DNA from: Plotosus lineatus
Taxonomy: Eukaryota; Chordata; Actinopteri; Siluriformes; Plotosidae
Assembly: GCA_024760905.1 (NCBI GenBank)
Contig: CM045745.1
Coordinates: forward strand, 19,452,782 to 19,516,781
Length of the DNA stretch: 64,000 bases
Direction of reading: 5' to 3'
This document shows, one piece after another, positions 21,130-33,383 of the stretch. Position 1 is the first letter of the stretch; every line of letters starts with the position of its first letter. Position numbers and translations under genes: made by a program. The notes below the pieces were generated by a model, which worked only from the letters and a program-made list of their open reading frames with translations, had not been told where the DNA came from and did no database searches.

Positions 21130-21262
21130 ATTTATATGAGCATGCTATGGTGCTATAGGACTGAACAGAACTTCATTAAGGAAAACCACAGAAGTGGAAC
21201 ATGTGGGGACTGTGATGAAAGTGAAACTGTTAAACATGTATTAATGAAGTGAAACAATATGA
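21130..21262 (+). pseudogene. Possible LINE C-terminal remnant
   Basis: One frame reads TGCTATAGG onward as CYRTEQNFIKENHRSGTCGD and then CDESETVKHVLMK, followed by a stop where a cysteine would be expected. The C-x2-C...H-x4-C pattern with 'ETVKHVL' is typical of the region after the reverse transcriptase in several LINEs. Too short for assignment. Confidence 0.4.
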
Positions 21263-21264
21263 AA

Positions 21265-21935
21265 ATAATAGTACAAAACAAAAATGACAAATTGAAAATA
21301 TAGGAATGAATATAGTTTTAGTTTTATGAGTATCTAATTAATAAATGTTAATATCAATATAATGAATGTATAAATATTATGAGTATGTTAGTGTGCTGTA
21401 AATGGTAACACATGGTATTACTCAGCTGTTTTTGGGTCACAGTTGTTTTGCCTGCATAGTCTAATTGGGTCTAGAACTTTCCCGCATATTATGGAAACTT
21501 CGAGATTGACCTAGTTGTGAATGTGCCCTGAGACTGGTCATGTGATTAGAACATTTGAGAAAAGGAACATTGCCGAACTTTAGAAAATCTATGTAAGGAC
21601 CAGTTGTCTATCGGCTTAGCGTGGATCATCCAAGGGGGCATCATCCAACGCACATCATCCTCTGAATTCAACCTTCAAGATCATCATTCAAGTCCATCAT
21701 CTGCGTTCATCAATATAATTGTCACATGGATTATCATCATTCAAGACTTTTGACGCGTGTGATTCCATACTTTTGACCACCAGCGATCGCGCCGTCTCTA
21801 AGTTTACCATACTGAAGCAGCTTGGTGACTATCTTTATTTTGTGACCCTTGTTCTATTTGTGTTTTTTTAGCTCTAAACTGTAAGCTATTATTTTGCCTT
21901 ATTTTGTTAATACTGTATTATAAAATTTCATTTAT
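21265..21935. other. Unassigned stretch with repeated CATCATC-type words
   Basis: Between 21640 and 21750 the words ATCATCC, ATCATCA and CATCATC recur irregularly. No exon or transposon end was recognised. Confidence 0.35.
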
Positions 21936-21939
21936 TGTA

Positions 21940-22733
21940 CAGTAGGCCCTTGACTATTTGCGGTTTGCACTCACGGTTTGAGTATTTGCGGACTGCCAAG
22001 CAACTGACACGTCACTCAAATTCAGCCAATGGCTGTCCTCCTTTCTGCTGATTGGTTGAGATGATGTAACGCCCCTTTTTCTTCATTTGCTCATAAGTTG
22101 TCAATGAGAGTCTTTTTTTAGTGTTTTAAGTCCCAGTTAAGCAGTATGATGCCACTCAAATGCTGTGCGTAGCTGTAGTAGGGTCGACCGGTCATACAAA
22201 ACATGAACAAATAAAACAACAAATAAAACATATTAAAATGAACAAAGAAACAATTTGCCCTCTAGGCAATGTAAAAGGACATGAAGCGTAATAAAGTTTA
22301 TCCTTTTGGTATTGTTTGTTAAACATGCTACAGAACATAAAATCTCACACACAAACATTGTAAACATTAACTTAGGTACTGTATTGGAATAATAATTGAA
22401 AAAGACTTTAATACTAGTGCTTTACAACAGTATATGCTGTATAATGTTTATATTTTATCATCAATAAATATTACAGTAAAAATTGAAAAGTTTTTCTTAA
22501 TCATTACTATATTTTACTACATTAATACTGTATTAATGAGTAAGACTGTCAAAAGAATGTGTTTAAGAAGCATATTTTAGCACATGTAATAGATACACAG
22601 TATTTTACTTCCGATTGCTGATTCGTGCATGTAATGATACATGGGGTTTTACTTCCAGGTATAGAACTCGTGGATTATCTTCATTCGCAGGAGGGGCTGG
22701 AACCAAACCCCCGCGAACATCGAGGGCCTACTG
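21940..22733. mobile_element. Tigger/pogo-type MITE
   Basis: Inverted termini CAGTAGGCCCTTGACTATTT and, reverse-complemented from the right, CAGTAGGCCCTCGATGTTCG. TA lies at the left (21938-21939); the right TA is mutated to TG. Related in terminus style to 11553-12086. Confidence 0.78.
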
Positions 22734-23084
22734 TGTCATTGTTTGTCTTGTTTTGCTGGTTTCATGGGGACTTTTCCTATTCTAAATTGCCATATGTACC
22801 ATAAGAGGAATGCTGCGCAGTCCAAAGGATGATAAAGCCATCATGTCCCTACTTGTGTTTTGGAAGTGACAGGACTGGGAAAAAAAAGAATCTTTAAGGG
22901 TCTTTTTTCCCCTGTAAACCATAAATTAGTGTGTAAACCAAAGCAGAGAACTTCAAACCAAAAAGTGATGATAATGTGTTCGTACAAACTGCAGTTTGCC
23001 ATTAAAAACCAATTAACAACAACAAAAGTGGTTAGTACATACACCTCAGACCAAGCAGGTCCTACGTTTGGGTTGGGGCTCATT

Positions 23085-23345
23085 GATGGTGTTTTTGTGT
23101 GGAGTTTGATTGTTATCCTCATGCTTGTGTGGGTTTCATTTGGGTACTCTGGTTTCCTCCCACAATACAAAAACATGTACATAAAGTTAAGAGGCCATTC
23201 CAAATTGCCCCTCGATTCGATGGTTCTGTGTGTATGCATACTGCAAAAGACTGCAGAGCTATTCAGGCAGTATCCCGCCTTCACCCAGAGTTGGCTGAGA
23301 TAGGCTTCAGCCTTCGTATATGTAATCGAATCAAGCACATTGATG
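23085..23345 (+). mobile_element. V-SINE, 5'-truncated
   Basis: Central domain (TGTGGAGTTTGATTGTTATC, then TTTCCTCCCACAATAC), CAAATTGCCCC body and GAGATAGGCTTCAGCC tail. The terminal ATGA repeat is degraded. Confidence 0.75.
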
Positions 23346-23349
23346 AAAG

Positions 23350-24740
23350 AACGAATGAACTTTGTGTCAATTTTTTTCTTTCAAATGTCTTTTTATTATG
23401 AAATTTTAAATAATTATTATTCCACTTTACATCACATTAATTATTATTATGGAAATAGGCTTCCATAGGACAGAGCTCATCATCTACACAAAATCTGTGC
23501 AGAGTCATACGTGTGTGTGTGTGTGTGTGTGTCCCTTGTCCCCAGTGCAAGCACTCCATGTTATATCTTGCCCTGCAGCTCCGCTTAACAGGCTTTAATG
23601 CGTCCTATGCTAAAAACATTCTATTCATGGTGAAGCATGTATTATTTACAACATATGAGGTATTTCTGGAACATAATTCCTGTAATAACGTGTAGCATAC
23701 TTTTTTTATGTATCGATGACTTCCTTCCAATGCTTTCACTGATGTAAATACTCGTTTCTCATTAAGAGTGGTAATAATATTAATAAAGCATATAAGACTA
23801 CATAAACGGGCAGTGGCATGCTTGTACCCTGATTTGCACACTGAAGTTACACAATCTTGCCCCACACACAGGCAAGAAGTAAGCTGCGCTACTTGTACTA
23901 AGGATGGGTTTTACTCCAAAGACACGCCTCTAGGTTTTTTTTTTTTGGAGCATTGACCACATGACAGGTGGCCCTGCAGTGGGTTGTCAAACAGCACTAC
24001 CATTAGCAAAGCCCCAGGCTACACTTGCTGCTCCATTAGTCAACTGCTCCATGCATTACAGTGTCACACTGCAGGATTCTGGCTCACTAACTTGTCAGTG
24101 CAACTGTTTTCTTCCCCGAAAAATGCTCTATTCGGCTGTACTACATTTTAACTCAAACATTAATCCTTTCTACTCTGTATTGCGACATTGCTTACATTTC
24201 TAGGCTACGGTTGATTACTTCATTTGATACTTATTTGGTGATTGTGGTTAATACAATTGGCTCATTTTTGTACTTTTTTAAGACACTATACTCGAAGCCA
24301 ATTGAAGCTAAAATTGTGGTTAATGTGTGTTTTCTACACATATACTATCACATTGTTCTTCAGGATGTCAATAGATCTAAATGTACATATGTTGCACCAA
24401 GTACTGTGAAGGTACTTTATTGTATCAGCCAGTGTGTAATTTCATTCAACACCGATATTTATACAAGTACAGTAATAATTGATAGCTTTAGATACTCTGT
24501 ATATATATGTGCATGTACTTGCACATATATATCATACATTATCGATCTACATACACAGAACATAGCACCAATTACCACCTCAGGATAATTTTGGTTCTAT
24601 TCTGGGCCCCCTTCTTTTCTTAGTCTTCATTGAAAACCGAGAGAAATACAGGGCAAATGAGCTAGGCCGGTATAACAAAGCCATGAAAGATGAGATGTAA
24701 CATTACCAGACACAAATATCAGCAGATTATTGCTTCCCAT
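23350..24740. other. Stretch without recognised features
   Basis: Apart from a short TG run near 23511-23532 no exon, RNA gene or transposon terminus was recognised. Confidence 0.4.
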
Positions 24741-24745
24741 TGGGT

Positions 24746-25036
24746 CAGTGGTGGTCTAGTGGTATAGGGCGCAGGATCGTTGATCCTAAGGTTGGAGGTT
24801 TGAGTCCCACTCTCCACAAGGTTGTCACTGTCCCCCAGTGCAGCTAACTGGGTTATCAAAGGCCGTGTCTCTCACTGTCTATGGTGTGAGGGATGTAAAA
24901 GAACCATTGCTGGCTTTCGACAAGAGTAGCTGCAAAGCCGTCAGCATGTTTCTGCCCTGCGATGGCCTGGCGAGCTGTCCAGGGTGTACTCTGCCCTTGC
25001 CCAGAGATGGCTTGGATGGGCGCCAGCCTCCCTGAA
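24746..25036 (+). mobile_element. SINE-A with tail 2, tail end lost
   Basis: Head with clean A-box (GTGGTCTAGTGGTATAGG) and B-box-like GGTTTGAGTCCCAC. The body is intact to the point where tail 2 starts (GTTTCTGCCCTGCGATGGCC). The copy stops in GCCAGCCTCCCTG, before the usual CCTAATTAGG. Confidence 0.88.
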
Positions 25037-25805
25037 AATATGGGCTTTTATACATGAAAGTCCAAATGGGAAGCAAGGCTTTTGTCAATGACTGTGTATA
25101 TCTACACACACGTACACACACAAAATATTGGGAATAATACACTGAATGCAAAATATACATAAAATGGTTACAGCCATCCACTCAAAATACTAATTAGGAT
25201 AAAAGACAATGTTTAATTAAAAATAATGATTTAAAGGACATGAGAAAGTTTCACTTCTCTTTGACAGAAAAGACAGAGGGAGATTCCTGCCCATATTATA
25301 CTGATACCACATGGAGATCCACTTTCTCACAATGATCAAGTGCACACTCTGTGCTCCTACCATAAAATCCATCAGTTGTATGTTCTATGTGCCATTTTGT
25401 TCTTCAAACCTCGACTCAATCTGGGGCAGTTTCAACTGTATCCTAGTGTTTACCAAAATATAAGATTATGTACAGTATGATCGAGGCCTTCATGGTTTAA
25501 AGGGTAAATTATAAAAGCTGAGAGAGTCACCTGTGACATAACTTATCACCTGGACTTGCAGCTCAATCTGCTGAGTTCATGGAAATATGCTGGAACACTG
25601 GAAGACTAATAGTCAAAGGACAGAGGGCAATGCTTTGTTTAACACCAGCCTTAGTAAATAATCAATACGTAACATAACACTTAGCAAATGCTGGAGATAG
25701 TGTGTGCTACCTGAAGCTGGGGTAGAGTGCAGCTATATGAGTCATACAGATGGTTCACCTGTGTGAATCCCATCATGAAACAACACGCACTCACAAACAC
25801 ACACT

Positions 25806-25840
<35 letters not shown>

Positions 25841-25853
25841 GCACAACAACACG

Positions 25854-25922
<69 letters not shown>
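25806..25922. repeat. (CA)n microsatellite, interrupted
   Basis: Two CA runs separated by a CG-rich interruption near 25838-25862. Confidence 0.97.
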
Positions 25923-25923
<1 letters not shown>

Positions 25924-26148
25924 AAAAGTATGCTGTCAAGAGTGTTGTTTAGTTCTGTATTGGGAATTTGTGCACATATAAAAAGATCACTTCCTTTCCA
26001 CTATTCAAATGTTGTGTTAAATCCTCTCTCTCACACAATACACACACCAAGCTATTTCCCAGGTTTGGGCCCCAGAAGGATGTACACTCTTTTGTATCCT
26101 TTGCTTTGAATACACTCCTTGTCAATTCAATTTTCCCTTTGGTTTAGG

Positions 26149-26151
<3 letters not shown>

Positions 26152-26211
<60 letters not shown>
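26152..26211. repeat. (AC)n microsatellite
   Basis: Uninterrupted AC run. Confidence 0.97.
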
Positions 26212-26214
<3 letters not shown>

Positions 26215-26447
26215 TTTTTATTTTATAGCTTTAAGCATGTCCGAACATGAGGGCAGTGTGTATGTAACTGTGAGTGTGTGAGGCTGGTTTTTTTGGGGGC
26301 ATTTTAACATTCTATAAACGGTATTGTTGTTTGTTCCACTTTGTGCAAAGCCTTGCACTAGGAATGAAAGTTTAAAAGTCATGTGAGTAAGAAGTTCTTT
26401 TTTCCAAAAGTAAAACAAACTTTTTCAATTATTTAATCAAGAAAAGG

Positions 26448-26790
26448 GGTAGTGGTGGCCTTGCGATAGGTTGCTGGCTTATACTGAACTGAAGGTCGAG
26501 GGCTCAAGCCCGACTATTACTAATTTGCCCCCTCGCCCTCCCCATGCAGGTAACTGGGTCATGAAAGAGCAATCTCTCACTGTCTGTGGTGAAAGGCATG
26601 TAAAAGACCCATTGTTGTCTTTCAAAAAGAGTAGGACATTAGATTGCTTTCATTGTGTTTTTGTCCTGTGATGGCCTGGCAGTCTGTCCAGGGTGTACTC
26701 CGCCCTCGCCTAGAATCGATCGTGTTGGGTGTAAGCCTCCCCATGACCCTAATTAGGATTAACCGGTGCATAACCAAGAAAAATATCAAT
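26448..26790 (+). mobile_element. SINE-A with tail 2, old copy
   Basis: Head, body and tail 2 are recognisable (TCCTGTGATGGCCTGGCAG, CCCTAATTAGGATTAACCGG) but with many substitutions. Confidence 0.8.
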
Positions 26791-26841
26791 GGATGTTATG
26801 TGAATACTCTGTGGGGTCTTGGAAGCTAACTTTGTCCCATT

Positions 26842-27085
26842 TTAACAGAAACAAAAAATCTTCAGCTGTTGATGTTTTGATGTGCTCTTCAAATTTCGTG
26901 TGCCAAAACATTTGAGTGGGGTCACATCAAGGTTTTCCATAACCAAATTTATTGGATTTTTTTTTTTTCTTTTTGTCAGCCATGCTTTGCTGGAAATACT
27001 AGTGTGTTTAGTATCATTATCCTGTTGAAAAGTCCACCCTGGTTGAAGTTCAGATTTCACAAAGATGGCCACACATTATCTTCCA
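26842..27085 (-). pseudogene. Tc1-type transposase fragment
   Basis: The minus frame contains GWTFQQDNDTKHTS followed by a KAWL block, the second-aspartate region of Tc1 DDE transposases. The third catalytic region is decayed and the rest is missing. Confidence 0.75.
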
Positions 27086-27100
27086 TAAGCCCTTTTTGAT

Positions 27101-27490
27101 ATAGTCATTTCTCACCTTATGAAAGACCCAACTCACAAATAATCCAAGTTCCGAAATGCCTTTACGTAAAATTTTCATCTCTGAATACGAAAGCAAATTC
27201 AAGTTACGAAATCGCCCTTTCTTATCTTGGGCATAGTTTCCCAACCCCAATGACAAATGATTTGCATGTCTTATTCATTTTAATGGTTTAATAAATAATT
27301 TTCTTTTACTTTTAACACGTATTTCATACAAAATTGATATACTTTTATAATTTTTAAAGGGTTTAGGGGGTAGTATTGGGGGCCCTGGAACAAATCTGGC
27401 TGAAATGCGACTCTACTTACAAAAAAAAAAAAAATCACGTTACGAAACCACTTCTGGAACGAATTAATTTCGTAAGATGAGGTATGACTG
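27101..27490. mobile_element. Tigger-type MITE
   Basis: Left TAGTCATTTCTCACCTTATG and right CATAAGG-type complement (GTAAGATGAGGTATGACTG, followed by TA). The inner block with GGGGGTAGTATTGGGGGCC also occurs, reverse-complemented, in the Tigger copy at 52797-53474. Confidence 0.65.
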
Positions 27491-27578
27491 TAGTACAGAT
27501 TTCATCTTTTTAATTCTGTTCGACAGTATTAATCCCATAATGGAAATTATTTCCTCTGCATTTAAACCATTCAAAGAG

Positions 27579-27632
<54 letters not shown>
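27579..27632. repeat. (CA)n microsatellite
   Basis: Uninterrupted CA run. Confidence 0.97.
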
Positions 27633-27638
<6 letters not shown>

Positions 27639-27664
27639 CTTGGAGTCGTGTTGGAGGTGCCTGA

Positions 27665-27812
27665 AGAGCAGTTGTAGGTTATCTAGAGGAAGGGAAGCTG
27701 CTGCTCACCCACCCCAGCGCCACACATTTTTCCTGCTGGTTCATAAATCGAAGCAGTGACCATTCAGTCCCAAAGCCACTTCTCTAACCATGAGGCTATG
27801 GCTGCCCCCATA
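27665..27812 (-). mobile_element. tRNA-like SINE head of a further family
   Basis: The minus strand begins GGGGGCAGCCATAGCCTCAT GGTTAGAG, A-box-like, with GGTCACTGCTTCGATTT at the B-box position. No tail was recognised. Confidence 0.45.
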
Positions 27813-27890
27813 ATAAATAAGTACAGATTTTCCAGTTGAACGACTGAAAACATCACAGGACCTCGAGCAGCAAAGCTACCCAAAACCACT

Positions 27891-27995
27891 TCACAGTTGG
27901 TATGAGGTTCTCCTTTTGTTTACTAGTACATTGTGTACTGTAGCTGTGAACGTGTAAACAAGAGGAGAACCTCATACCAATTGTGGAGTGGTTTT
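27891..27995. repeat. 42-bp inverted repeat
   Basis: Arms 27891-27932 and 27954-27995 (CAAAACCACT...TTGTTTA and its complement) pair with about three mismatches around a 21-bp spacer. It may be a fold-back or MITE remnant. Confidence 0.85.
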
Positions 27996-28331
27996 GTGAT
28001 TTAATGATGATTTTTGTTGTAAGGTTTTTTGGGGTTTTTTGATCAACCAAATATTTCCAAGCACTTTTTATTCATGTTGGTAGATTTATGTGCTTTTACA
28101 CCAACATATACAAGAGTTACATACAGCTCTCATGTTGAAATTTTGCTGGTTTTGTGCAATGCATATGCATGCACAATTGATGAACTTCCTGGTGCTTAAC
28201 CAATTAGGTTCACTTCAGACCAAAAGAAGCAAATATCAACCAGTGCTTCATGAAAGGATGAAATTCTGTGTGGTGCTCAATAATGTGGATCTACAATGAC
28301 TGCATTTTCAGAATGTCCTATGAATAAAGTA

Positions 28332-28645
28332 CAGGGATCCCTCACTTTTCACAGTTAATTGGGACCGAGAGCCCCCCGCGACCGTTGAATTCCGTGAAGT
28401 AGGATCAAACCCCCCCCCGACTGATGTATACATACATGTATAAGTGTATATAATATCCATAAATACACAGTCAACGCTATAAATGCTTATAATAACAATT
28501 AAACATTCAAAAATAATGCATGAGATGTAAACAAAATATAAATACACACACATACAGAAGTGCGCGCACACACAGATGCGCGTGCACATGCACGCACTCA
28601 GATGCGCACCTCACGTAAAAATTGTAAATAGTTTTGATGGAGGGT
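28332..28645. mobile_element. Pogo/Tigger-like element end
   Basis: Starts after TA with CAGGGATCCCTCACTTTTCA. The inner sequence from about 28400 is similar, inverted, to the middle of the hAT element at 3896-4150. The other terminus was not found. Confidence 0.5.
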
Positions 28646-28787
28646 TTTGGGTTGTGTTTTGTTTTTGTTTGTTTGGAGGGTTTGTTGTGTTTTTTTTTTG
28701 TTTGTTTGTTTTTTTGCATAATTGGCCTTTTTTTCTGGCACTTTCCTTAACTTTTCCCCCTGTCCTTCCTTAATTTCCTTATTTTTT

Positions 28788-28810
28788 AATAATAATAATA
28801 ATAATAATAA
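28788..28810. repeat. (AAT)n run
   Basis: Short AAT run immediately before a V-SINE. Confidence 0.9.
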
Positions 28811-29138
28811 TTGGAGGCACGGTGGCGTAGTGGTTAGCACGTCCGCCTCACAGCAAGAAGGCCCGGGTTCGATTCCCGACCTGGGCGTTTCTGTGTGGAG
28901 TTTGCATGTTCTCCCCGTGCTTGTGTGGGTTTCCTCCGGGTGCTCCGGTTTCCTCCCACAATTCAAAGACATGCACTGTAGGTTAATTGGCCATTCTAAA
29001 TTAGGGACTACAGATGGAAGCTAGTTATAAGATGTATGATGTAATGATGTAAGATGTATGATATATGATGTGAGGCGACCTTGAGTGCTGAGAAAGGCGC
29101 CATATAAATAAAATGTATTATTATTATTATTATTATTA
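28811..29138 (+). mobile_element. V-SINE head and core joined to a different LINE-type tail
   Basis: The head GGAGGCACGGTGGCGTAGTG and B-box GGGTTCGATTCCCGACC are close to consensus. The core (GTTTGCATGTTCTCCCCGTG to TTTCCTCCCACA) is very well conserved. After CATTCTAAATTAG it changes to a tail with GAGAAAGGCGCCATATAAAT and (ATT)n, unlike tail 2 of the other V-SINEs here. It resembles L2-type LINE 3' ends. Confidence 0.85.
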
Positions 29139-29806
29139 TAACCGTTGCAATGGTGTTACCCCAAATTCCATTTTGTTTGTAGTCATGCTGGATTGGACAG
29201 TGAAGTCTGAATTATTTCTCACTATTGAGTCTAACTATGGCTCTTTTAGTGAGCAAATTGAGAAAAGAGCTTAAATTTTATTAATGCTAATTTTGCACAG
29301 TCCAACCACCATCATGGTTGTTTTGCCAACTGGTATGGTTCTGACAGGGCTGCTGCCACTTCCGAAGAAGGTAAGATGAGAAAAAACACATAACACAGCA
29401 GCATAAATAATTAACCTGGAAACAATTTTACACAAACACACATAACGGTGTTATGAAAGGGAATTAATTATTTTATTGATAATGTGGAGCTGAGGAGAGG
29501 AGACGGGTGATGGCAGATTTAGTCCTCTTTAAATGAGACATGGACTGCAGGCTGCATGTACCAGGAAAGAAAAGAGATTTTGAATAACCTCTAATATTTA
29601 ACAAACAATTATTCAGCAAAGGCAAAGTGGATGTCGGAGAATAGTCCCTGGGAGGTAGAACATCACAATATAACTCGGGGACATTCACCCAGCCTGAGAC
29701 TAATAATTGTTTTAGCACTGTACATAAAAACATAAAAATGAAACTAAATTGAACTTTTTTATAGTTTATGTTTATATATTTCAACTCTGAGAGAGTCATG
29801 TGCTCT

Positions 29807-30157
29807 TCTTCTTCTTTCTTCTTCTTTTCCTTTCGGCTGTTCCCTTCAGGGGTCGCCACAGCAAATGATCTGCCTCCATCTCTCCCGATCCTCTGCATCT
29901 TCTACTCTTACTCCAACGACCTTCATGTCCGCCTTCACCGCATCCATAAATCTTCTCTTTGGTCTTCCTCTGGGCCTTCTGCCTGGTAGTTCCAACCTCA
30001 GCATCCTACGACCAATATACTCACTATCCCTCCTCTGTACATGTCCAAACCATCTCAATCTAGCCTCTCTGACTTTGTCTCCAAAACATCTAACGTGTGC
30101 TGTCCCTCTGATGTACTCATTTCTGATCCTATCCAACTCATTTCTGATCCTATCCAA
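29807..30157 (-). mobile_element. 5'-truncated LINE, same family as 5256-5540
   Basis: Minus-strand frame: EYIRGTAHVRCFGDKVREAR, LRWFGHVQRRDSEYIG, then GRRPRGRPKRRFMD and RWRQIICCGDP to a stop, followed by the shared 3' end (GCTGTGGCGACCCC, CAGCCGAAAGG) and an AAG-rich tail. Perfect 13-bp target duplication AGTCATGTGCTCT at 29794-29806 and 30158-30170. It is the best-preserved copy of the LINE whose tail SINE-A tail 1 resembles. Confidence 0.9.
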
Positions 30158-30840
30158 GTCATGTGCTCTGTGAACTGAAAATAATGACTTTGTAATTCAT
30201 ATTTTAAAACTAAACTCTATAAACTCTTAATCTCTCTTTTAATGTGTGGTATATTATAATGAGACATTGCATTCAGTATATATAGATGGCTAGTTATAAA
30301 ATATTTAGTCGATATTGAGCCTTGTGTATTGGACACGTGGGTGCTAGTTTATGGATGTAATCTGCACATTAGTCCTTGCTGAAACAATTGATTTGTCGTG
30401 TACCATGTGATGTGGCCCTGCATTGTAAACCTCAGTGGTACATATACCTCAATTAGACATCTGAATACGGGTCTTGTATGTTTTTTATATATATATGTAG
30501 AAATGAGCTCACAGACGGCCATAATTGGTTGGCAATCATTGTGAGTGACAGGGAAATGAGCATATGCTGTCCCTCCTTCCCGTGAAAGCTCAACTAATTA
30601 GTTCCCGTGGACTCTGTAGCATCAAACCAGATTTGAACTTGAGATCATTCACCTTGTCAATGAACTACTTGGGAGCCAGATTCAAGGTTTTAGAAAATAT
30701 TGACACATACAGACATGCACCTACATATACTACTACTACAACCACAACTACTTCTACTACTTATAAGAATAACAGTAATAATAATGATCATCATAATTAG
30801 TGTTGTTATTGTTACTAATACTGTATTATGATTGTTTTTC

Positions 30841-31345
30841 ATTCAGTCAGTCATCTTCTAAGATGCTTAATCCTAATTAGAATCACGAGGAGGCTGGCGC
30901 CCAGCCCATCTCAGCCGACTGTGAGCAAGGGCAGGAATCACCCTGGATAGCTTGCCAGGTCTTAAAGGGCCAACACACAGGGCAGTCGTGGCTTAGACGA
31001 TAAGGCGGTGGGTTGCTGATCTGTAGGTCAGCAGTTCAAGTCCCACTATCACTGCTGTTGGGCGCTTGAGCAAGGCCCTTCATCCTCAATTGCTCAGCTG
31101 AATTAAAAAAAGATAAGTGTAAGTCGCTCTGGATAAGAGCGTCTGCCAAATGCTGTAATGTAATATACTGTAACACACACACACACACACATAACTATTC
31201 ACACCCACCTAGAAGTGATTTGGAACAGCCAATTACTGTAGCCTACTGTGCATGTTTTTGGACTCTTAGAGTAAACCGGAGTACCTGCAAGTATGGGGAG
31301 AACATGCAAACCCCATACAGAAACACCCTGCGTCTAGGAACAACA
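30841..31345 (-). mobile_element. V-SINE split by another SINE
   Basis: Minus-strand V-SINE: tail (TTAATCCTAATTAGAATCAC complement), body and core (GCATGTTCTCCCCATACTTG). Interrupted at 30980-31170 by SINE-B. Confidence 0.82.
30980..31170 (+). mobile_element. SINE-B (tRNA-derived, GTCGCTCTGGATAAGAGCG tail)
   Basis: Head GGGCAGTCGTGGCTTAGACG, B-box-like GCAGTTCAAGTCCC, body GGGCGCTTGAGCAAGGCCCT, tail AAGTCGCTCTGGATAAGAGC with CTGCCAAATGCTGTAATGTA. AACACACAC on both sides may be the target duplication. This tail is common in fish SINEs. Confidence 0.85.
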
Positions 31346-32519
31346 TAACATTCACCCTTTTTGAGCCTGTTTGGATCACCAGGAAAAGATGCAAATTCCC
31401 ACACAAGACAGCAAACCAAGCTCAGACTCAAACAATAGACCATGGAGCTGGTCTCCATGTCACTTCCTGTGATTCATTTTAGGTGTGAAATATTTTATAG
31501 TCATTACATGGGCTGTAAGTCACTTGCCCCATTTTTGTCTGGAATGTTGCACTCTTAAATGCATATCCTTTTTCCCCCTAGTAAGCACTTATTTTAAAAA
31601 ATCGGATATTTTGGAACTACAACACAGTAATTCCTTCCTCCGCCCTGTCTTTTACATCTCATTCTTTTCTTTTCTTTCTTTAGTCCTCTCCGGATATCCT
31701 TCCCTCTATTTGCCTTCGTATGGCTTTTGTTGGTTCAGTAAGGAGTATTTCTTACAAGCATGACAATGGAATGTGCGTGACCGATGCATGCTAAACAGTT
31801 CTGGGCCTGGTTTTCCTCACTCTGAATTCCCATCAGTGGCCCCTGGTGCTGCCATTATGCCAGTTTCCAAAGTGCCACCTTCAGGAAAGAGAATAGCTTT
31901 TTCTCAGCAGCTCAAGTCCTGTCCTGGGGGAATGGAGTGCGAGAAAGAGAAATGTGGAAGGGCATGGACACCGTAATTTTGGAAGAGTAAATGGATCCTT
32001 TGCATTATAGCCATTGCAATATAGCCTTATTGTCATCTCTATCTGCTTCTCATCTCCCCAGTGAACCTTCAGCAACAAACACAACTCCTAAAAACAAACC
32101 AGAAGATTAAAGGAGATTAAATACGTTCTCTTTTTATCAGCACATCCTGCAGGAAGTGACACAGACAATCTCATTTTAAAAGATCAATAAGTCGGTCTGG
32201 GTCTGGTCACATCTGTTCACCCTCATTGTGTTTCTGTTAGATGGAACTAGATGCAGTGTTTCTGGATAACTGTTTTTCAGATGAATGTTTCAGTGAAGCT
32301 CTGGAAATAATTGAACTTTAAAAGCCACTTTTTAAGCTGCATCAACCAAAGAAGTCTATTTTCTTTCTGTCTCGTGAGTGTTTTGCTGTTTAATATTTCT
32401 TCTACCACTCATCCACTTCCACTCTTAGAGTCAGAGAGACTTCTATTTATTTCATTTTATAAACCACTTTGTCCTTTAATAGAGTCAGAAAGAGGGAGCC
32501 CATGCCAGCAATCTCCAGA

Positions 32520-32665
32520 TGAAGATAGGGACACCCTGAACAGCTCAACAGAGACCACATTGACACTATTCACTCTCACATTTACACCTAAGGACCGCTA
32601 ACTAGCCTAACGTACGGCACCACGGCATAGTAGTTAGCACGTCCGGCCCAAAGAAAGAATGTCCT
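32520..32665. mobile_element. Two V-SINE pieces in opposite orientation
   Basis: 32520-32608 is a minus-strand body fragment (CACCCTGAACAGCTCAACAG). 32612-32665 is a plus-strand head (GGCACCACGGCATAGTAGTT). Both are short and diverged. Confidence 0.55.
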
Positions 32666-33383
32666 TGTACAACATGTTACAAGGCAACAAAAAAACTCAG
32701 TTGTGGCAAGGTTAAATATTTCATTCCGCTTGTAAAATGCATCCCAGTGGATTAGAGTTTTAAAGTTTCACCATCAGGATTTTCCTCTCCCACATTACAT
32801 ACCTGCTCGCATTTGTTTCAACCTGGCACAGGCAGAAGGGGGTGCTGCTCTGTACTCCAAATACAGTAAATAATATGGACCTATGTGGTCTGAGGGTAGA
32901 TTCGGTTAAATGTATTTACAATATACTGTATAACACGTTTTAAGAATGGACATGATCACAAAGCAACTTTACAGATATCTGGATATAGCTCGAAGAGACC
33001 TGGAGATGACGGGAAAAGAACATGCCAGCTTTAAGTCCATGTCACCCAGATGATACTATATACAGCATGATAAATAATACTTGAACGTATTTTTAAAAAT
33101 AATACTAATTCAAATGAAAAGAACTCCAATTACCCCCAAAAAGCACCCCAAAAACACAGACTTTGTATAAAATGTAAATAAAAGCAGAATGCAATGATTT
33201 GCAAATGTCATAAGCCTAGATTTTATTCACAACAGAACACAGAAAACAGATTGTACTGCATTAAAAAATATATGTTCTGTCAAGGAAATCACTGCATAGG
33301 CTCAGGAGCACCTCCGTAAATCATTGTCTGTGAACACAGCAGAAAGAGATTTTAAACTGGTCTCTCTCTTCATTGGTTTAGAG

